Shown: positions 25,389-34,985 of the stretch, one piece after another
Layout: every line of letters starts with the position of its first letter
How positions within the stretch are numbered: position 1 is the first letter of the stretch
DNA from: Bacteroidaceae bacterium
GTDB lineage: Bacteria; Bacteroidota; Bacteroidia; Bacteroidales; Bacteroidaceae
Direction: 5' to 3'
Assembly: GCA_017557635.1 (NCBI GenBank)
Contig: JAFYYH010000016.1
Location: 124,001-188,000, forward strand
Length of the DNA: 64,000 bases
Program-made: the position numbers and the translations under genes
The notes under the pieces: generated by a model
The model's input: only the letters and a program-made list of their open reading frames with translations
The model's database searches: none
What the model was told of the DNA's origin: nothing

Positions 25389-26230
25389 AATGTTTCTGTC
25401 ATTTGTAACCAGGCTGCAGGAAGTGAATCGGCAATGTCGGCCGATGTCATGGCCGTCATGCTTAAGCGGCGTGCCGCAATGTCTCCTGCAAGTCCGTGCA
25501 TATATACTGCAATAAAGGCGGCTTCATCATGGTTGTAACCCTGTGCGAGTAGGGCCAGAACCATTCCTGTCAGCACATCACCTGAGCCTCCTGTGGCCAT
25601 GCCGGGATTGCCGGTAGTGTTCACATAGAGTGTTCCTGCAGGTGATACGGTAACGGTGGGCGCACCTTTTACTACAACCGTAATGTTATTCTCTGCTGCA
25701 AGCCGGATGGCTTTGTCAATCATATCCTGGGGATCACTGAAATCACCTGTCAGGCGCCTGAGTTCACCGGGGTGGGGCGTGAATACCGAACCTGCGGGGA
25801 CATACTCAAGCAGATACCTGCTTTGGGATATGATGTTGAGTGCATCGGCATCCAGAACCATAGGATATGAGGCGCTCTTGAGGAGTTTCTCAAGTATGGC
25901 AGTCTGTGATTCGCCTTTGCCAAGTCCGGGACCTGCACCAACGGCATTGTATCGGCTCAGATCTGTATTGGCGTACAGGTCATCGGCGGGGATTGTCATG
26001 GCCTCGGGTACCGATATCTGCAGGATGTCATTGTTGCATGACGGAGAGCAGACGGTGAGCAGGCCTATTCCTGAGCGCAGGCAGCCTCTTGCAGAGAGTA
26101 CCGCCGCACCGGCCATTCCCAGACTGCCTGCATAGAGCAGCGCATGACCGAAATCACCCTTGTGAGCCTTGGGATCACGCGGCCTGATGAGGGATTTTAC
26201 ATAGTCCTGACCTACGGTTACTTTATCCAT
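25385..26230 (-). CDS. nnrD: ADP-dependent NAD(P)H-hydrate dehydratase
   Basis: Repairs hydrated NADH and NADPH using ADP. The 281-residue protein corresponds only to the ribokinase-like C-terminal (YjeF_C) domain: HKGDFGHALLYAGSLGMAGA (about 20-39), GPGLGKGE, FTPHPGELRRLTG, and the catalytic NPGMATGGSGDVLTGM. The epimerase (YjeF_N) half that is fused in many bacteria is absent here and not encoded next to it. A -7 box TACATTTG lies at 26251-26258. Confidence 0.93.
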   Translation of the reverse strand: MDKVTVGQDYVKSLIRPRDPKAHKGDFGHALLYAGSLGMAGAAVLSARGCLRSGIGLLTVCSPSCNNDILQISVPEAMTIPADDLYANTDLSRYNAVGAGPGLGKGESQTAILEKLLKSASYPMVLDADALNIISQSRYLLEYVPAGSVFTPHPGELRRLTGDFSDPQDMIDKAIRLAAENNITVVVKGAPTVTVSPAGTLYVNTTGNPGMATGGSGDVLTGMVLALLAQGYNHDEAAFIAVYMHGLAGDIAARRLSMTAMTSADIADSLPAAWLQMTETL

Positions 26231-26250
26231 AGTTTGGCAATTGCACTTGG

Positions 26251-26258
26251 CAAATGTA
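26251..26258 (-). promoter_or_regulatory. -7 box TACATTTG for nnrD
   Basis: Exact consensus on the minus strand, 20 nt before the nnrD start and divergent from the hpt promoter. Confidence 0.55.
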
Positions 26259-26311
26259 CGCTTATTTTGTTAAAAATGGACATAGTCACTGTATTGGAGT
26301 GCATTTTTGAG

Positions 26312-26319
26312 TATATTCG
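26312..26319 (+). promoter_or_regulatory. -7 box TATATTCG for hpt-adk-obg
   Basis: One-mismatch -7 box, 22 nt before the hpt ATG. Confidence 0.4.
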
Positions 26320-26341
26320 CATAATAAAAAATCAAGACAGT

Positions 26342-26881
26342 ATGGGACACATTCAGGTAAAGGACAGAGAGTTTGAGGTCTTTCTTAAAGAGGAGGATAT
26401 CCAGAAGGAGATAAAGCGAGTAGCCGCTGAGATAAACCGTGATTATGTTGGCAAGGAACCGCTGTTCCTGTGCATTCTCAACGGCTCTTTCATGTTTGCC
26501 GCAGACCTGCTCAAGGATGTGAACATACCCTGTAACGTTTCTTTCGTGAAAGTCTCATCATATCAGGGAACTGACACTACCGGTAAGGTAAAGGAACTGA
26601 TGGGACTCCAGGAGGATGTTGAGGGTCGCCACATTATCATAGTCGAGGATATCGTGGATACCGGTTACACCATGCGTGACGTGCTGGATTCACTTGCCGA
26701 GAAGAAAGCCGCATCGGTTCAGGTATGCGCCCTGCTGTGCAAGCCCGACAAACTGAAGGTGGACATCAACCTCAAGTATCTGGCTATGAATATTCCCAAC
26801 GGTTTTATTGTAGGTTACGGACTGGATTATGACGGATTCGGCCGTAACTCACGTGATATTTATAAGATTGTAAAGGAATAA
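26342..26881 (+). CDS. hpt: hypoxanthine phosphoribosyltransferase
   Basis: Salvages hypoxanthine/guanine with PRPP to IMP/GMP. It has 179 residues. The PRPP-binding motif HIIIVEDIVDTGYT lies near 98-111, FLCILNGSFMFAADL near 42-56, and PNGFIVGYGLDY near the C terminus binds the base. ATG 26342 gives the correct family length; the upstream frame extension runs through the nnrD promoter region. Starts the conserved hpt-adk-obg cluster, and pairs logically with the purine permease at 22.9 kb. Confidence 0.96.
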   Translation: MGHIQVKDREFEVFLKEEDIQKEIKRVAAEINRDYVGKEPLFLCILNGSFMFAADLLKDVNIPCNVSFVKVSSYQGTDTTGKVKELMGLQEDVEGRHIIIVEDIVDTGYTMRDVLDSLAEKKAASVQVCALLCKPDKLKVDINLKYLAMNIPNGFIVGYGLDYDGFGRNSRDIYKIVKE

Positions 26882-26892
26882 TTGTATTTGGA

Positions 26893-27462
26893 ATGGACAA
26901 CATCGTAATCTTTGGAGCCCCCGGTTCAGGTAAGGGGACATACAGTGCTGCCCTTGTTGAAAAATTCGGTTATAACCACATCTCAACGGGTGATGTGCTC
27001 CGTGCTGAAATCAGGGAGGGCTCGGAACTCGGCAGGATAGCCGAAGGTTATATTGAAAAAGGACAACTCATACCTGATGATCTGATCATTGACATGCTCG
27101 CCAGCGTCTATGACACCATGCGTGACGGTCCCGGAGTGATATTCGACGGGTTTCCCCGCACCATTGTTCAGGCCAAGGCCCTCAAGGAGATGCTTCATGA
27201 GCGTGGCGAAAAGATATCGGTTACACTCAACCTCATAGTAAGTGAGGAAATACTCATGCAACGTCTGTTGAACCGTGCCAAGGTAGAGGGCAGGTCCGAT
27301 GACAATGAGGAGACCATCAAAAAACGTTTCAACGTTTACTATACCCAGACACATCCCCTGATTGAATGGTTCAAGAAGGAAGGGGTGTTGTCAGAATTCA
27401 CCTTTAAGGGTGACAAGGATCTGATGATCAAGGAAATAATAGAGAAGGTGGAGTCAATCTGA
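26893..27462 (+). CDS. adk: adenylate kinase
   Basis: Catalyses ATP + AMP to 2 ADP. The 189-residue short form lacks the zinc-finger LID. Signatures: P loop GAPGSGKGTYS (about 7-17), STGDVLRAEI (AMP-binding), and VIFDGFPRTIVQAKAL (about 82-97). Eleven nt after hpt and 21 nt before obg, in the usual Bacteroidota order. Confidence 0.97.
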   Translation: MDNIVIFGAPGSGKGTYSAALVEKFGYNHISTGDVLRAEIREGSELGRIAEGYIEKGQLIPDDLIIDMLASVYDTMRDGPGVIFDGFPRTIVQAKALKEMLHERGEKISVTLNLIVSEEILMQRLLNRAKVEGRSDDNEETIKKRFNVYYTQTHPLIEWFKKEGVLSEFTFKGDKDLMIKEIIEKVESI

Positions 27463-27483
27463 TTCCACTTTACATTTGTATAT

Positions 27484-28653
27484 ATGGCAGAATCGAATTT
27501 TGTAGACTACGTAAAGATCTTTTGCAGGTCAGGCAAGGGCGGTCGCGGCTCGGCCCATCTGCGTCATGACAAATACATTCCCAACGGCGGTCCCGACGGA
27601 GGTGACGGCGGTAAGGGCGGAAGCGTTATCCTAAAGGGTAACCGCAACTACTGGACACTGCTGCATCTGCGCTATGAGCGCCACGCATTCGCTGAGAACG
27701 GCGGAAACGGCGGCAGCAACAAATGCTTCGGCAAGGACGGCAATGACGTTATCATTGAGGTGCCTTGCGGAACTGTTGCCTATGATGCCGAGACAGGCGA
27801 GTATCTTTGCGACATAACCGATGACGGTCAGGAAGTGGTTCTGCTCAAGGGTGGCCGCGGAGGCCTTGGAAACTGGCATTTCCGTACCGCCACACGTCAG
27901 GCGCCCCGCTTTGCACAGCCGGGTGAGCCCGCCCAGGAACTTATGGTTGTCCTGGAACTTAAACTGCTGGCCGATGTAGGTCTGGTGGGATTCCCCAATG
28001 CAGGCAAATCCACACTGCTGTCAGCAATATCGGCCGCAAAACCCAAGATTGCAAACTATCCGTTCACTACACTTGAGCCCAATCTGGGCATCGTCTCATA
28101 CCGCGAAGGCAAATCATTCGTAATGGCCGATATTCCCGGTATAATTGAGGGTGCCAGCGAGGGTAAAGGTCTGGGACTCCGTTTCCTGCGTCACATTGAG
28201 CGCAACTCTCTGCTGCTGTTCATGGTTCCCGGTGATACCGATGACATTAAGCGCGAGTATGAGATCCTGCTCAATGAACTGGCACAGTTCAACCCCGAGA
28301 TGCTTGACAAGCAGCGTGTGCTGGCCATCACCAAGTGTGACCTTATAGATGAAGAACTCATGTCAATGCTGGAGCCCAATCTTCCGGCCGATATCCCTCA
28401 TGTGTTCATATCGGGCGTAAGCGGACTGGGACTGCAGCAGCTTAAGGATATCCTTTGGAAGGAACTCAACAGCGAAAGCAATAAACTTGACGCCACCTGG
28501 AAGACCGAGCATATCGTTCACCGTTCAAAGGATGCAGGTGAACTGCACAGCGAACTGGTGGCTGCCGGAGCTGACTTTGAATTTGATTTTGATGACCTGC
28601 CCGATGATGAACTTGACGATGATTTGGAGGAGGTTGAGGTCGAACTGGATTAA
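27484..28653 (+). CDS. obg: ribosome-associated GTPase Obg/CgtA
   Basis: Essential GTPase acting in 50S assembly and stress control. The 389-residue protein has a glycine-rich Obg fold (about 1-160: [47 protein letters not shown]). The G domain follows with G1 [12 protein letters not shown] (about 167-178), G3 [10 protein letters not shown], and G4 TKCD (about 280). The acidic C-terminal tail is rich in Asp/Glu ([20 protein letters not shown]), as in many Obg proteins. Confidence 0.97.
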   Translation: MAESNFVDYVKIFCRSGKGGRGSAHLRHDKYIPNGGPDGGDGGKGGSVILKGNRNYWTLLHLRYERHAFAENGGNGGSNKCFGKDGNDVIIEVPCGTVAYDAETGEYLCDITDDGQEVVLLKGGRGGLGNWHFRTATRQAPRFAQPGEPAQELMVVLELKLLADVGLVGFPNAGKSTLLSAISAAKPKIANYPFTTLEPNLGIVSYREGKSFVMADIPGIIEGASEGKGLGLRFLRHIERNSLLLFMVPGDTDDIKREYEILLNELAQFNPEMLDKQRVLAITKCDLIDEELMSMLEPNLPADIPHVFISGVSGLGLQQLKDILWKELNSESNKLDATWKTEHIVHRSKDAGELHSELVAAGADFEFDFDDLPDDELDDDLEEVEVELD

Positions 28654-28790
28654 AAAACGCTTTTTCAAAAAATATTTTTTAAAAAAAGTTCTTTTCCGTT
28701 TTAACTTTCATTTTTACGGCTTATATGATAGTTGTATGAATTTGTTTTGACAATTCACCTTTTACTAATTAATAACTAAAACAAACAACA

Positions 28791-29444
28791 ATGAAAAAGA
28801 TGTTTTTGGCAGCTGCCCTTCTGGCAGTAGTATCTCTGGCCAACGCTCAGGCTCCGGCCAACGCTCCTTACGGAGTTAAGTCAGGTGTTATCACCATGTC
28901 TATGGATATGATGGGTAACGAGATGATCACTGAGACCTATTTTGATGACTACGGTCTGAAGACCGCTCAGGTATCAGAAGGTGGTTTCATGGGTGGCGAA
29001 GGCAAGACCCGCACAATTACAGATAAGGACGGCGCTCAGATCCGCATCAACGATGCTGAGAAGACCGCTACCAAGTTCCCTGCTGGTGGCATGGGTATGG
29101 GCTTTGGCGGTGGCAACCGTGCTCAGATCAACTGGAACAACCTGACCGACCAGGTTAAGAAGGAGAACAACATTAAGGAAGTAGGTAAGGAGACCATCGC
29201 CGGTAAGGAGTGCACAAAGTACACCATGACCGTTGATATGATGGGCAACCAGTCAGAGCAGACCGTTTGGATCTACAAAGGCATCCAGCTTAAGAACGAG
29301 ATGACTTCTGATTTCGGTACCTTCGGCCAGACCTGCAAGAAGTTCGAGGAGAAGGCAGTTGACGCTGCTATGTTCGAGGTTCCCGCTGGTGTAAAGGTTG
29401 AGGAATTTGACATGAGCCAGTTCGGTGGCTTTGGTGGTTTCTAA
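28791..29444 (+). CDS. hypothetical secreted protein with DMMGN repeat
   Basis: A 217-residue periplasmic or secreted protein (signal peptide about 1-19, cleaved after ANA/Q). Two halves share a motif: ITMSMDMMGNEMITETYFDD (about 34-53) and YTMTVDMMGNQSEQTVWIYK (about 145-164), suggesting internal duplication. A Gly/Met-rich linker (GGMGMGFGGGNR) and a Phe/Gly-rich C terminus (FGGFGGF) flank them. It may belong to the DUF4412-type lipoprotein-like group, but I am not certain. An intrinsic terminator follows immediately. Confidence 0.8.
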   Translation: MKKMFLAAALLAVVSLANAQAPANAPYGVKSGVITMSMDMMGNEMITETYFDDYGLKTAQVSEGGFMGGEGKTRTITDKDGAQIRINDAEKTATKFPAGGMGMGFGGGNRAQINWNNLTDQVKKENNIKEVGKETIAGKECTKYTMTVDMMGNQSEQTVWIYKGIQLKNEMTSDFGTFGQTCKKFEEKAVDAAMFEVPAGVKVEEFDMSQFGGFGGF

Positions 29445-29461
29445 TCTGAAATAACCAATAG

Positions 29462-29492
29462 AAAAGGGTCGCAGTTTTGCGACCCTTTTTTT
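29462..29492. terminator. bidirectional intrinsic terminator
   Basis: AAAAGGGTCGCA (29462-29473) pairs perfectly with TGCGACCCTTTT (29478-29489) around GTTT, with T and A runs on either side. It ends the secreted-protein gene rightward and the tmRNA leftward. Confidence 0.88.
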
Positions 29493-29497
29493 GTTCG

Positions 29498-29890
29498 TGG
29501 AGCTGGAGGGAGTCGAACCCTCGTCCAAACGGGGAAACCATATGCTTTCTACAGGCTTATCTCTACTTGGATTTTCGAGTTATGACTTGGATAGAGCTAC
29601 CGGGCCATAACCTTATCTTCTAAAATTTCATCCCTGACGCGAAGCCGAAAGGAACTATCCCCGATTTGACTGCACCACCGTATCGACGAGCTTCGGAGCA
29701 AGAGCTTCCGGGTGATGTCTTGTCACAATACCTTGTATCGTGATTAAGCAGATCTACTGTACTTCGATCAAGCAGCAAGAGCAAAGTTGTTGTTGCCAGA
29801 TAATTGTTGACGTTCTTTTTATAGTGCGGACCGACAGAGCACTGCCTGCTTACATACCATTCCTGCCCGCTGTCAAAGCCAAACAGCCCC
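29498..29890 (-). ncRNA. ssrA: transfer-messenger RNA (tmRNA)
   Basis: One-piece tmRNA that rescues stalled ribosomes. The 5' end GGGGCTGTTTGGCTTTGACAG (from 29890) pairs with the 3' end CAGCTCC plus A at 29498. The T-arm GGGTTCGACTCCC lies near the 3' end; CCA is not encoded. Its tag reading frame is at 29797-29768 (minus strand): GNNNFALAA and stop TGA, following the alanine added by the charged tmRNA. This resembles the GE-NYALAA tags of Bacteroides but has Phe instead of Tyr. A weak -7 box TAATTTCG lies near 29921-29928. Confidence 0.95.
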
Positions 29891-29942
29891 TGAGTATGTA
29901 ATGGAATATCTGTTCCGGCTGCGAAATTATAAAAAGTTTCCC

Positions 29943-29950
29943 TATTTTTG
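29943..29950 (+). promoter_or_regulatory. -7 box TATTTTTG for the HD hydrolase
   Basis: Exact consensus, 8 nt before the ATG at 29959; implies a leaderless or nearly leaderless mRNA. Confidence 0.5.
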
Positions 29951-29958
29951 AAGTGCTT

Positions 29959-30594
29959 ATGGATAAATCGCTGGTGGAGTATGTTGAGGGGCGGATCATT
30001 CCTATGTATGATGGGTTTGATGCGGGGCATGGACGGGAGCATGTGAATGCTGTCGCCCAGGAGGCTTTGCGTCTGGCTACGTTTTATGATGTGAATGAGG
30101 AGATGGTTTATGCTGCGGCGGCTTATCATGATACGGGGTTGTGCGTTGACCGAAAGACACATCACCTGGAGTCAGGCAGGATCATAAGGGAGGATAGGGA
30201 ACTTGACCGATGGTTCACCCCTGATCAGATTGAGGTGATTGCCCAGGCTGCCGAGGATCACAGGGCGTCATCGGACCATGAGCCCAGAACCATATACGGA
30301 AAGATTATTGCCGAGGCAGACCGCCAGATCATTCCTGAAAGTATCATCCTGCGTACGGTACAGTACGGATTCAAACACTATCCGGAATTTGACAAGGAGG
30401 GCCATTGGGCACGTACCTGTGAGCATATGGCCGAGAAATATGATGAGGGCGGATATCTGAAACTGTGGATTCCGGAGTCACGCAATGCCCTGGGACTGGC
30501 TGAACTGCGTGCCATTATACATGAAAAAAGCCGCCTCAGAGCGATGTTTGAAGCGGCTTATTCGGAATGCGTTGACCATCAGGGTCTGAAATAG
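29959..30594 (+). CDS. HD-domain phosphohydrolase
   Basis: A 211-residue single-domain HD protein. Metal ligands: His in AGHGREHVNAV (about 26), HD in AAAYHDTGL (about 58), further His in EDHRASSDHEP (about 104) and Asp in IAEADRQI. Substrate (nucleotide or phosphorylated compound) is unknown. ATG 29959 is favoured over the GTG at 29953. The last 16 nt overlap the 3' end of the convergent CotH-like gene. Confidence 0.85.
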   Translation: MDKSLVEYVEGRIIPMYDGFDAGHGREHVNAVAQEALRLATFYDVNEEMVYAAAAYHDTGLCVDRKTHHLESGRIIREDRELDRWFTPDQIEVIAQAAEDHRASSDHEPRTIYGKIIAEADRQIIPESIILRTVQYGFKHYPEFDKEGHWARTCEHMAEKYDEGGYLKLWIPESRNALGLAELRAIIHEKSRLRAMFEAAYSECVDHQGLK

Positions 30595-33410
30595 AACTTG
30601 CGTCCGTTCTTTATGTACAGTTGACCCGGCTGAGGATCGTCAACGGGTTGTCCAAGCAGATTGTAGATTCTCTCATTCTTAGGCGTGCTGAGCAGTGCCT
30701 TTATTCCTGATATTATCTGCCTGTCCTTTATGTCGTAACTGTTATACCTGTTGGATTTGCCGATGGTGGGGCGGTTCATGACGTATGAGACGTGTCCTCC
30801 GTCCGGATAGAGTCCGACACTCTGGAAAGCCGTATGCTTACGGTAGATAAGAGTATCGGCCCATGATTTGTTCTGTGCGGTCAGTACCACTACACCTCCG
30901 TCCTTGTTGTCGAGTTTGAAGGGTGCGTGAAGTTGTGATCCTTCCTCCTTGTCACACCATATGACCAGGTATCCGTAAGGCTGGATGACGGTGCCGGAGG
31001 GAATGGTCCATTTTTCAGGATCTGAGAGTTTGTCCGACAGGTACATGCCACCTACGTCAACTCTGTTCGAGGTGGCGTTGTAGAGCTCAATCCAGTCATG
31101 TTTCTTGAAAGACTCGTTTACGAATACGCTGTTATCGGCACATACCTCGTTGATTCTGATGGGACGCTGAATCTTTTTCTCGGTGGTGAAATAAGCAGTT
31201 ACGTATAATTCATTGGTCTGGAGGTCAAATACAGAATCTGTCGATATGAGCTCGTCATCTAAGTTTTTCCATCCTACGAAGGTGTAGTTGCTCGGTGCTT
31301 TTGCTGTGACCTTGGCAGGAAGGATTATCTGTCCCGAGAACTTGTTGGTTGGGATGTCCAGACCGTTCAGGCTCAAAGTGGCTTTGGATATGTTTGAAGC
31401 AACGACTCTTGATACCTGTTTTGCGCCGTTGAGCCTTGCGTGAGACCAGTTGAGCAACTGGGTGGTCCTGTTGGTCTTGTAGGAGCTGTTGGTGAGCGTG
31501 TTGATGATCAGGTTGGCATCGGATGCGGGTGATTCGTTGTTGAATGCCATCTCCTGTGAGGCCCTGTTGGAGAGCTCGTTGACAACAGATTTGACACGGT
31601 CGGGGGTGAAGACCCAGTTTGCAACTATGGTGTAGCAGTCTATGAACAACTTGCGGAATTCACTGTTCTTGAGCATGTTGTGGAAGACTGTAACCATTGC
31701 GGATTTGTAACCGCCCTCAGGATAATACTCCTGTGAGTCAAATGCGGTGAAAGGATTTATGTCGGTGGCCTGACCTACAGATCCGAATGAGTGGTCAAGG
31801 TCAAAGACAACAAAACGGAACCTGCCGTCATCCTTGTGACGGAACACCTTGATGTTGTTTCTTGGCCAGTCCTCGTTGCCCAGGTAGAATTCAACTGCCA
31901 TGTAGTAGGCGAACTCCTCTACATCTACAATCTCACAGATACGTTGGTATGACTGGCTCTGCGAGGCGTACTCTGACAGACGTACCCATTCGTCCCATCC
32001 GTCACGGCTACCTTCGGTCAGGGTGAAACCGCCGCCGCCGTTATTGTGGTCTATCTTGAAGCAGTCAACTTCATCCTCGTCAAAACCGTAGTTGGAGTAG
32101 GCGTAATCCTTGTTGTTAGGCTCGCGTATGTTTGTTATTCCTTTGTATACGCCGTTGACATAATGATGTACAGGCTGATATGACTGACAGTCGATGTTGA
32201 TTCCGGAACGCTGAATGATAACCTGAAGGGCGGCGTCCTTGAGGCGTGCCTGGAAACTGTTTCCGCCGCTTCGGAACTTGAGTGACTGGTACTTGTTGTA
32301 CGGCTTGTCGCTGAACGGAGTGAAGGGGAAATAGTTGTCGTAGCCGAACTTCTTCTTTGCCTTGATCTTGAAGGGGTGCGGATTGTAAGCGCGGCTGTAT
32401 CGGCCCGAAGGGGTGATTTCGGCTTCCTGGCTCAAAATGAGGGTGCCGTCGGTATTGAATATCTCAATGTTGACGGAACGGTCCCAGTCACGGTTCCAGT
32501 TGCACAGGTCGGTCTGTCCGTTGCCTGCTTTTCCGTTCGGACCTGTTGACCACATTCCGTATTCAGAAGTGTAGAGACCCCTGTCATCAGTTACTATGGA
32601 TACGATGGGCACACCGTAACTGTTGGAAGTGTTGATAAAGGAGCGTGTGGTTACGGGGCTGGGAAGCATGCCGTCCTTGAACAGACGGAAACGGTAGATT
32701 TTTGTGTCGTTTACCGTGAAGCTGCCGTTGCTTGTCTGGGAACTGACATTCCAGGGGGCTGGAGCGGAACCGTCCAGTGTGTAATAGAGTGTGGCACCCT
32801 GAGGTATGGTGACACTGAAACTGAACTGTCCCGTGAAGAGTTTGGATTGTACGCTGACCGCAGGAGCGGGTATCTGTTCCGATGCGTACCTGCCGGTGTT
32901 GTTTGTGGTACCGGGAGTGGGGTAGCCAGTCATGCTCCAGGTGCTACCGCCGTCGGTGGTACGAGCGTATGACAATCGGGCGGGAATGGTGTTGTAGCGG
33001 ACTTTGCAGACCTCATTTCCGTTTTTGTCGGAGAGTATGACAATACCTCCTTCATAATCCGGGCTGAACTCGATCTGATCCAGGCAGTAGTCATCCTGAT
33101 GGCCGAACCAGAGGGTCAGATAACTCTTGGCTCTGACAATTCTGGAGCGGTTACCCAACGGACACTGCTTTAAGTTGGTGGAATCCTTACTCAGGTACCA
33201 GCCTGTTATGTCTATGTCCTGCGAGGATGTGTTGTAGAGCTCAATCCAACTGCCGTAATTCATGGAGGGGTCCAGATATACGTCAATATTGGCCGGCATT
33301 ATCTCATTAATGACCAAAGCCGACTCCGGAGCCGGGTCGGCTTTAATATTGGTTTGAGGTATTGCTGCTGCAGTCAGGAGCAGCAGTTTGTACAAACTCC
33401 TGCCTTTCAT
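30579..33410 (-). CDS. secreted lamin-tail / CotH-type surface protein
   Basis: A 943-residue exported protein, signal peptide about 1-25. Domain order: lamin-tail domain (about 30-150, INEIMPANIDVYLDP, WIELYNTSSQDIDITGWYL); chitobiase-C-like strands (about 185-260, ATLYYTLDGSAPAP); CotH kinase-like core (about 280-640, NNIKVFRHKDDGRFRFVVFDLDHSFG); InlB-type B repeat (about 690-750, YTFVGWKN); second lamin-tail domain (about 755-870). The tail ERIYNLLGQPVDDPQPGQLY resembles type IX-like sorting tails. Its role on the surface is unknown. Convergent overlap with the HD gene. Confidence 0.85.
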   Translation of the reverse strand: MKGRSLYKLLLLTAAAIPQTNIKADPAPESALVINEIMPANIDVYLDPSMNYGSWIELYNTSSQDIDITGWYLSKDSTNLKQCPLGNRSRIVRAKSYLTLWFGHQDDYCLDQIEFSPDYEGGIVILSDKNGNEVCKVRYNTIPARLSYARTTDGGSTWSMTGYPTPGTTNNTGRYASEQIPAPAVSVQSKLFTGQFSFSVTIPQGATLYYTLDGSAPAPWNVSSQTSNGSFTVNDTKIYRFRLFKDGMLPSPVTTRSFINTSNSYGVPIVSIVTDDRGLYTSEYGMWSTGPNGKAGNGQTDLCNWNRDWDRSVNIEIFNTDGTLILSQEAEITPSGRYSRAYNPHPFKIKAKKKFGYDNYFPFTPFSDKPYNKYQSLKFRSGGNSFQARLKDAALQVIIQRSGINIDCQSYQPVHHYVNGVYKGITNIREPNNKDYAYSNYGFDEDEVDCFKIDHNNGGGGFTLTEGSRDGWDEWVRLSEYASQSQSYQRICEIVDVEEFAYYMAVEFYLGNEDWPRNNIKVFRHKDDGRFRFVVFDLDHSFGSVGQATDINPFTAFDSQEYYPEGGYKSAMVTVFHNMLKNSEFRKLFIDCYTIVANWVFTPDRVKSVVNELSNRASQEMAFNNESPASDANLIINTLTNSSYKTNRTTQLLNWSHARLNGAKQVSRVVASNISKATLSLNGLDIPTNKFSGQIILPAKVTAKAPSNYTFVGWKNLDDELISTDSVFDLQTNELYVTAYFTTEKKIQRPIRINEVCADNSVFVNESFKKHDWIELYNATSNRVDVGGMYLSDKLSDPEKWTIPSGTVIQPYGYLVIWCDKEEGSQLHAPFKLDNKDGGVVVLTAQNKSWADTLIYRKHTAFQSVGLYPDGGHVSYVMNRPTIGKSNRYNSYDIKDRQIISGIKALLSTPKNERIYNLLGQPVDDPQPGQLYIKNGRKFYFRP

Positions 33411-33422
33411 ATCCTCTGGTTG

Positions 33423-34955
33423 TTAGCGTGCGTAGTTGACGGCGCGTGTCTCGCGGATGACAGTGATCTTAACCTGACCGGGATAGGTCATCTCGTTCTG
33501 GATCTTCTGTGCAATCTCGGCCGAGAGCTGCTCTGTCTGCTTGTCGTCGATCTTATCGGCTCCAACTATTACGCGGAGTTCACGACCGGCCTGGATGGCG
33601 TAGGTCTTGGTTACGCCGGGATAGGAGAGGGCAATCTTCTCAAGGTCGTTCAGACGCTTGATGTATGCCTCGACAATCTCGCGGCGGGCACCGGGACGTG
33701 CACCTGAAATGGCGTCGCAGATCTGTACGATAGGTGCTATGAGGCTGGTCATCTCACACTCCTCATGGTGGGCACCGATGGCGTTGCAGATATCGGGCTT
33801 CTCCTTATACTTCTCGGCCAGGTGCATACCGTACTCGGCGTGTGCCATCTCGGTCTCCTCATCGGGCACCTTACCTATATCATGAAGCAGACCTGCACGT
33901 TTTGCCTTCTTGGGGTTGAGACCCAGTTCTGCAGCCATTACGGCGCAGAGGTTTGCGGTCTCACGTGCATGCTGCAACAGGTTCTGACCGTATGATGAAC
34001 GGTATTTCATCTTACCGATAAGACGTATGAGCTCGGGGTGCAGACCGTGGATACCCAGGTCAATGGTGGTGCGCTTACCGGTCTCGATGATCTCATCCTC
34101 AACCTGCTTCTGTACCTTGGCTACAACCTCCTCGATACGGGCGGGGTGGATACGGCCGTCGGCTACCAGCTGGTGCAGAGCCAGACGGGCAATCTCACGG
34201 CGTACGGGATCAAATGCTGAGATGACGATAGCCTCGGGGGTGTCATCAACCACGATCTCAACGCCGCAAGCGGCCTCGATTGCGCGGATGTTACGTCCCT
34301 CACGGCCGATGATACGGCCCTTCATCTCATCATTCTCAATGTGGAATACGGTTACTGAATTCTCGATTGCGGTTTCAGTACCGATGCGCTGTATGGTCTG
34401 GATAACGATCTTCTTGGCTTCCTTGCTGGCGGTCATCTTGGCGTCATCCATAATCTCGTTGATGTATGATGCAGCCTCGGTTTTGGCCTCCTCCTTGAGT
34501 GATTCTACCAGGCGGTTCTTGGCTTCCTCGGCTGAAAGACCGCTTATTACCTCAAGTTTCTCGCGCTCCTGCATCTGGAGTTTCTCGAGTTCTTCCTTTT
34601 TACCTTCAATTACTGACATCTGGGCCTCGAGGTTCTCACGAACGGCATCGGCCTCCTGATGTTTGCGCTGCAGGTCACCCTGGCGCTGATTGAGCTGCAT
34701 CTCTTTCTGACGCAGACGGTTCTCGTTCTGCTGGAGTTTCTGGTCGCGGATCTGGACCTCTTTCTCAAGTTCAGCCTTTTTATTGAGGAACTTCTCCTTA
34801 ACTTCAAGCAGTTTGTCACGTTTGATGGCTTCTGCCTGGTTCTCAGCCTCTTCCAGACGAATCTGGACTTTCTTATTTAATCTGCTGTTGGAGAGGATGT
34901 ACGCAATCACTGCGCCAACCATCAGTCCAACAAATGCTGAAATAATGTATAACAT
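33423..34955 (-). CDS. rny: ribonuclease Y
   Basis: Membrane-anchored endoribonuclease starting mRNA decay. 510 residues: one N-terminal transmembrane helix (about 1-20), a long charged coiled coil (about 25-190), a KH domain (about 200-265, [21 protein letters not shown]) and a catalytic HD domain ([18 protein letters not shown] around 345-362). It is the last gene of the leftward zapB-like/zapA/rny group. The 116-nt spacer upstream contains a structured RNA element. Confidence 0.96.
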   Translation of the reverse strand: MLYIISAFVGLMVGAVIAYILSNSRLNKKVQIRLEEAENQAEAIKRDKLLEVKEKFLNKKAELEKEVQIRDQKLQQNENRLRQKEMQLNQRQGDLQRKHQEADAVRENLEAQMSVIEGKKEELEKLQMQEREKLEVISGLSAEEAKNRLVESLKEEAKTEAASYINEIMDDAKMTASKEAKKIVIQTIQRIGTETAIENSVTVFHIENDEMKGRIIGREGRNIRAIEAACGVEIVVDDTPEAIVISAFDPVRREIARLALHQLVADGRIHPARIEEVVAKVQKQVEDEIIETGKRTTIDLGIHGLHPELIRLIGKMKYRSSYGQNLLQHARETANLCAVMAAELGLNPKKAKRAGLLHDIGKVPDEETEMAHAEYGMHLAEKYKEKPDICNAIGAHHEECEMTSLIAPIVQICDAISGARPGARREIVEAYIKRLNDLEKIALSYPGVTKTYAIQAGRELRVIVGADKIDDKQTEQLSAEIAQKIQNEMTYPGQVKITVIRETRAVNYAR

Positions 34956-34985
34956 AGTCTATCTCCCGTTATGTTGTATATATAA

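Noticed and set aside
34027-34659. 210-codon frame antisense to rny
   Set aside because: Low-complexity Ser/Arg-rich translation produced by the rny coiled coil read backwards.
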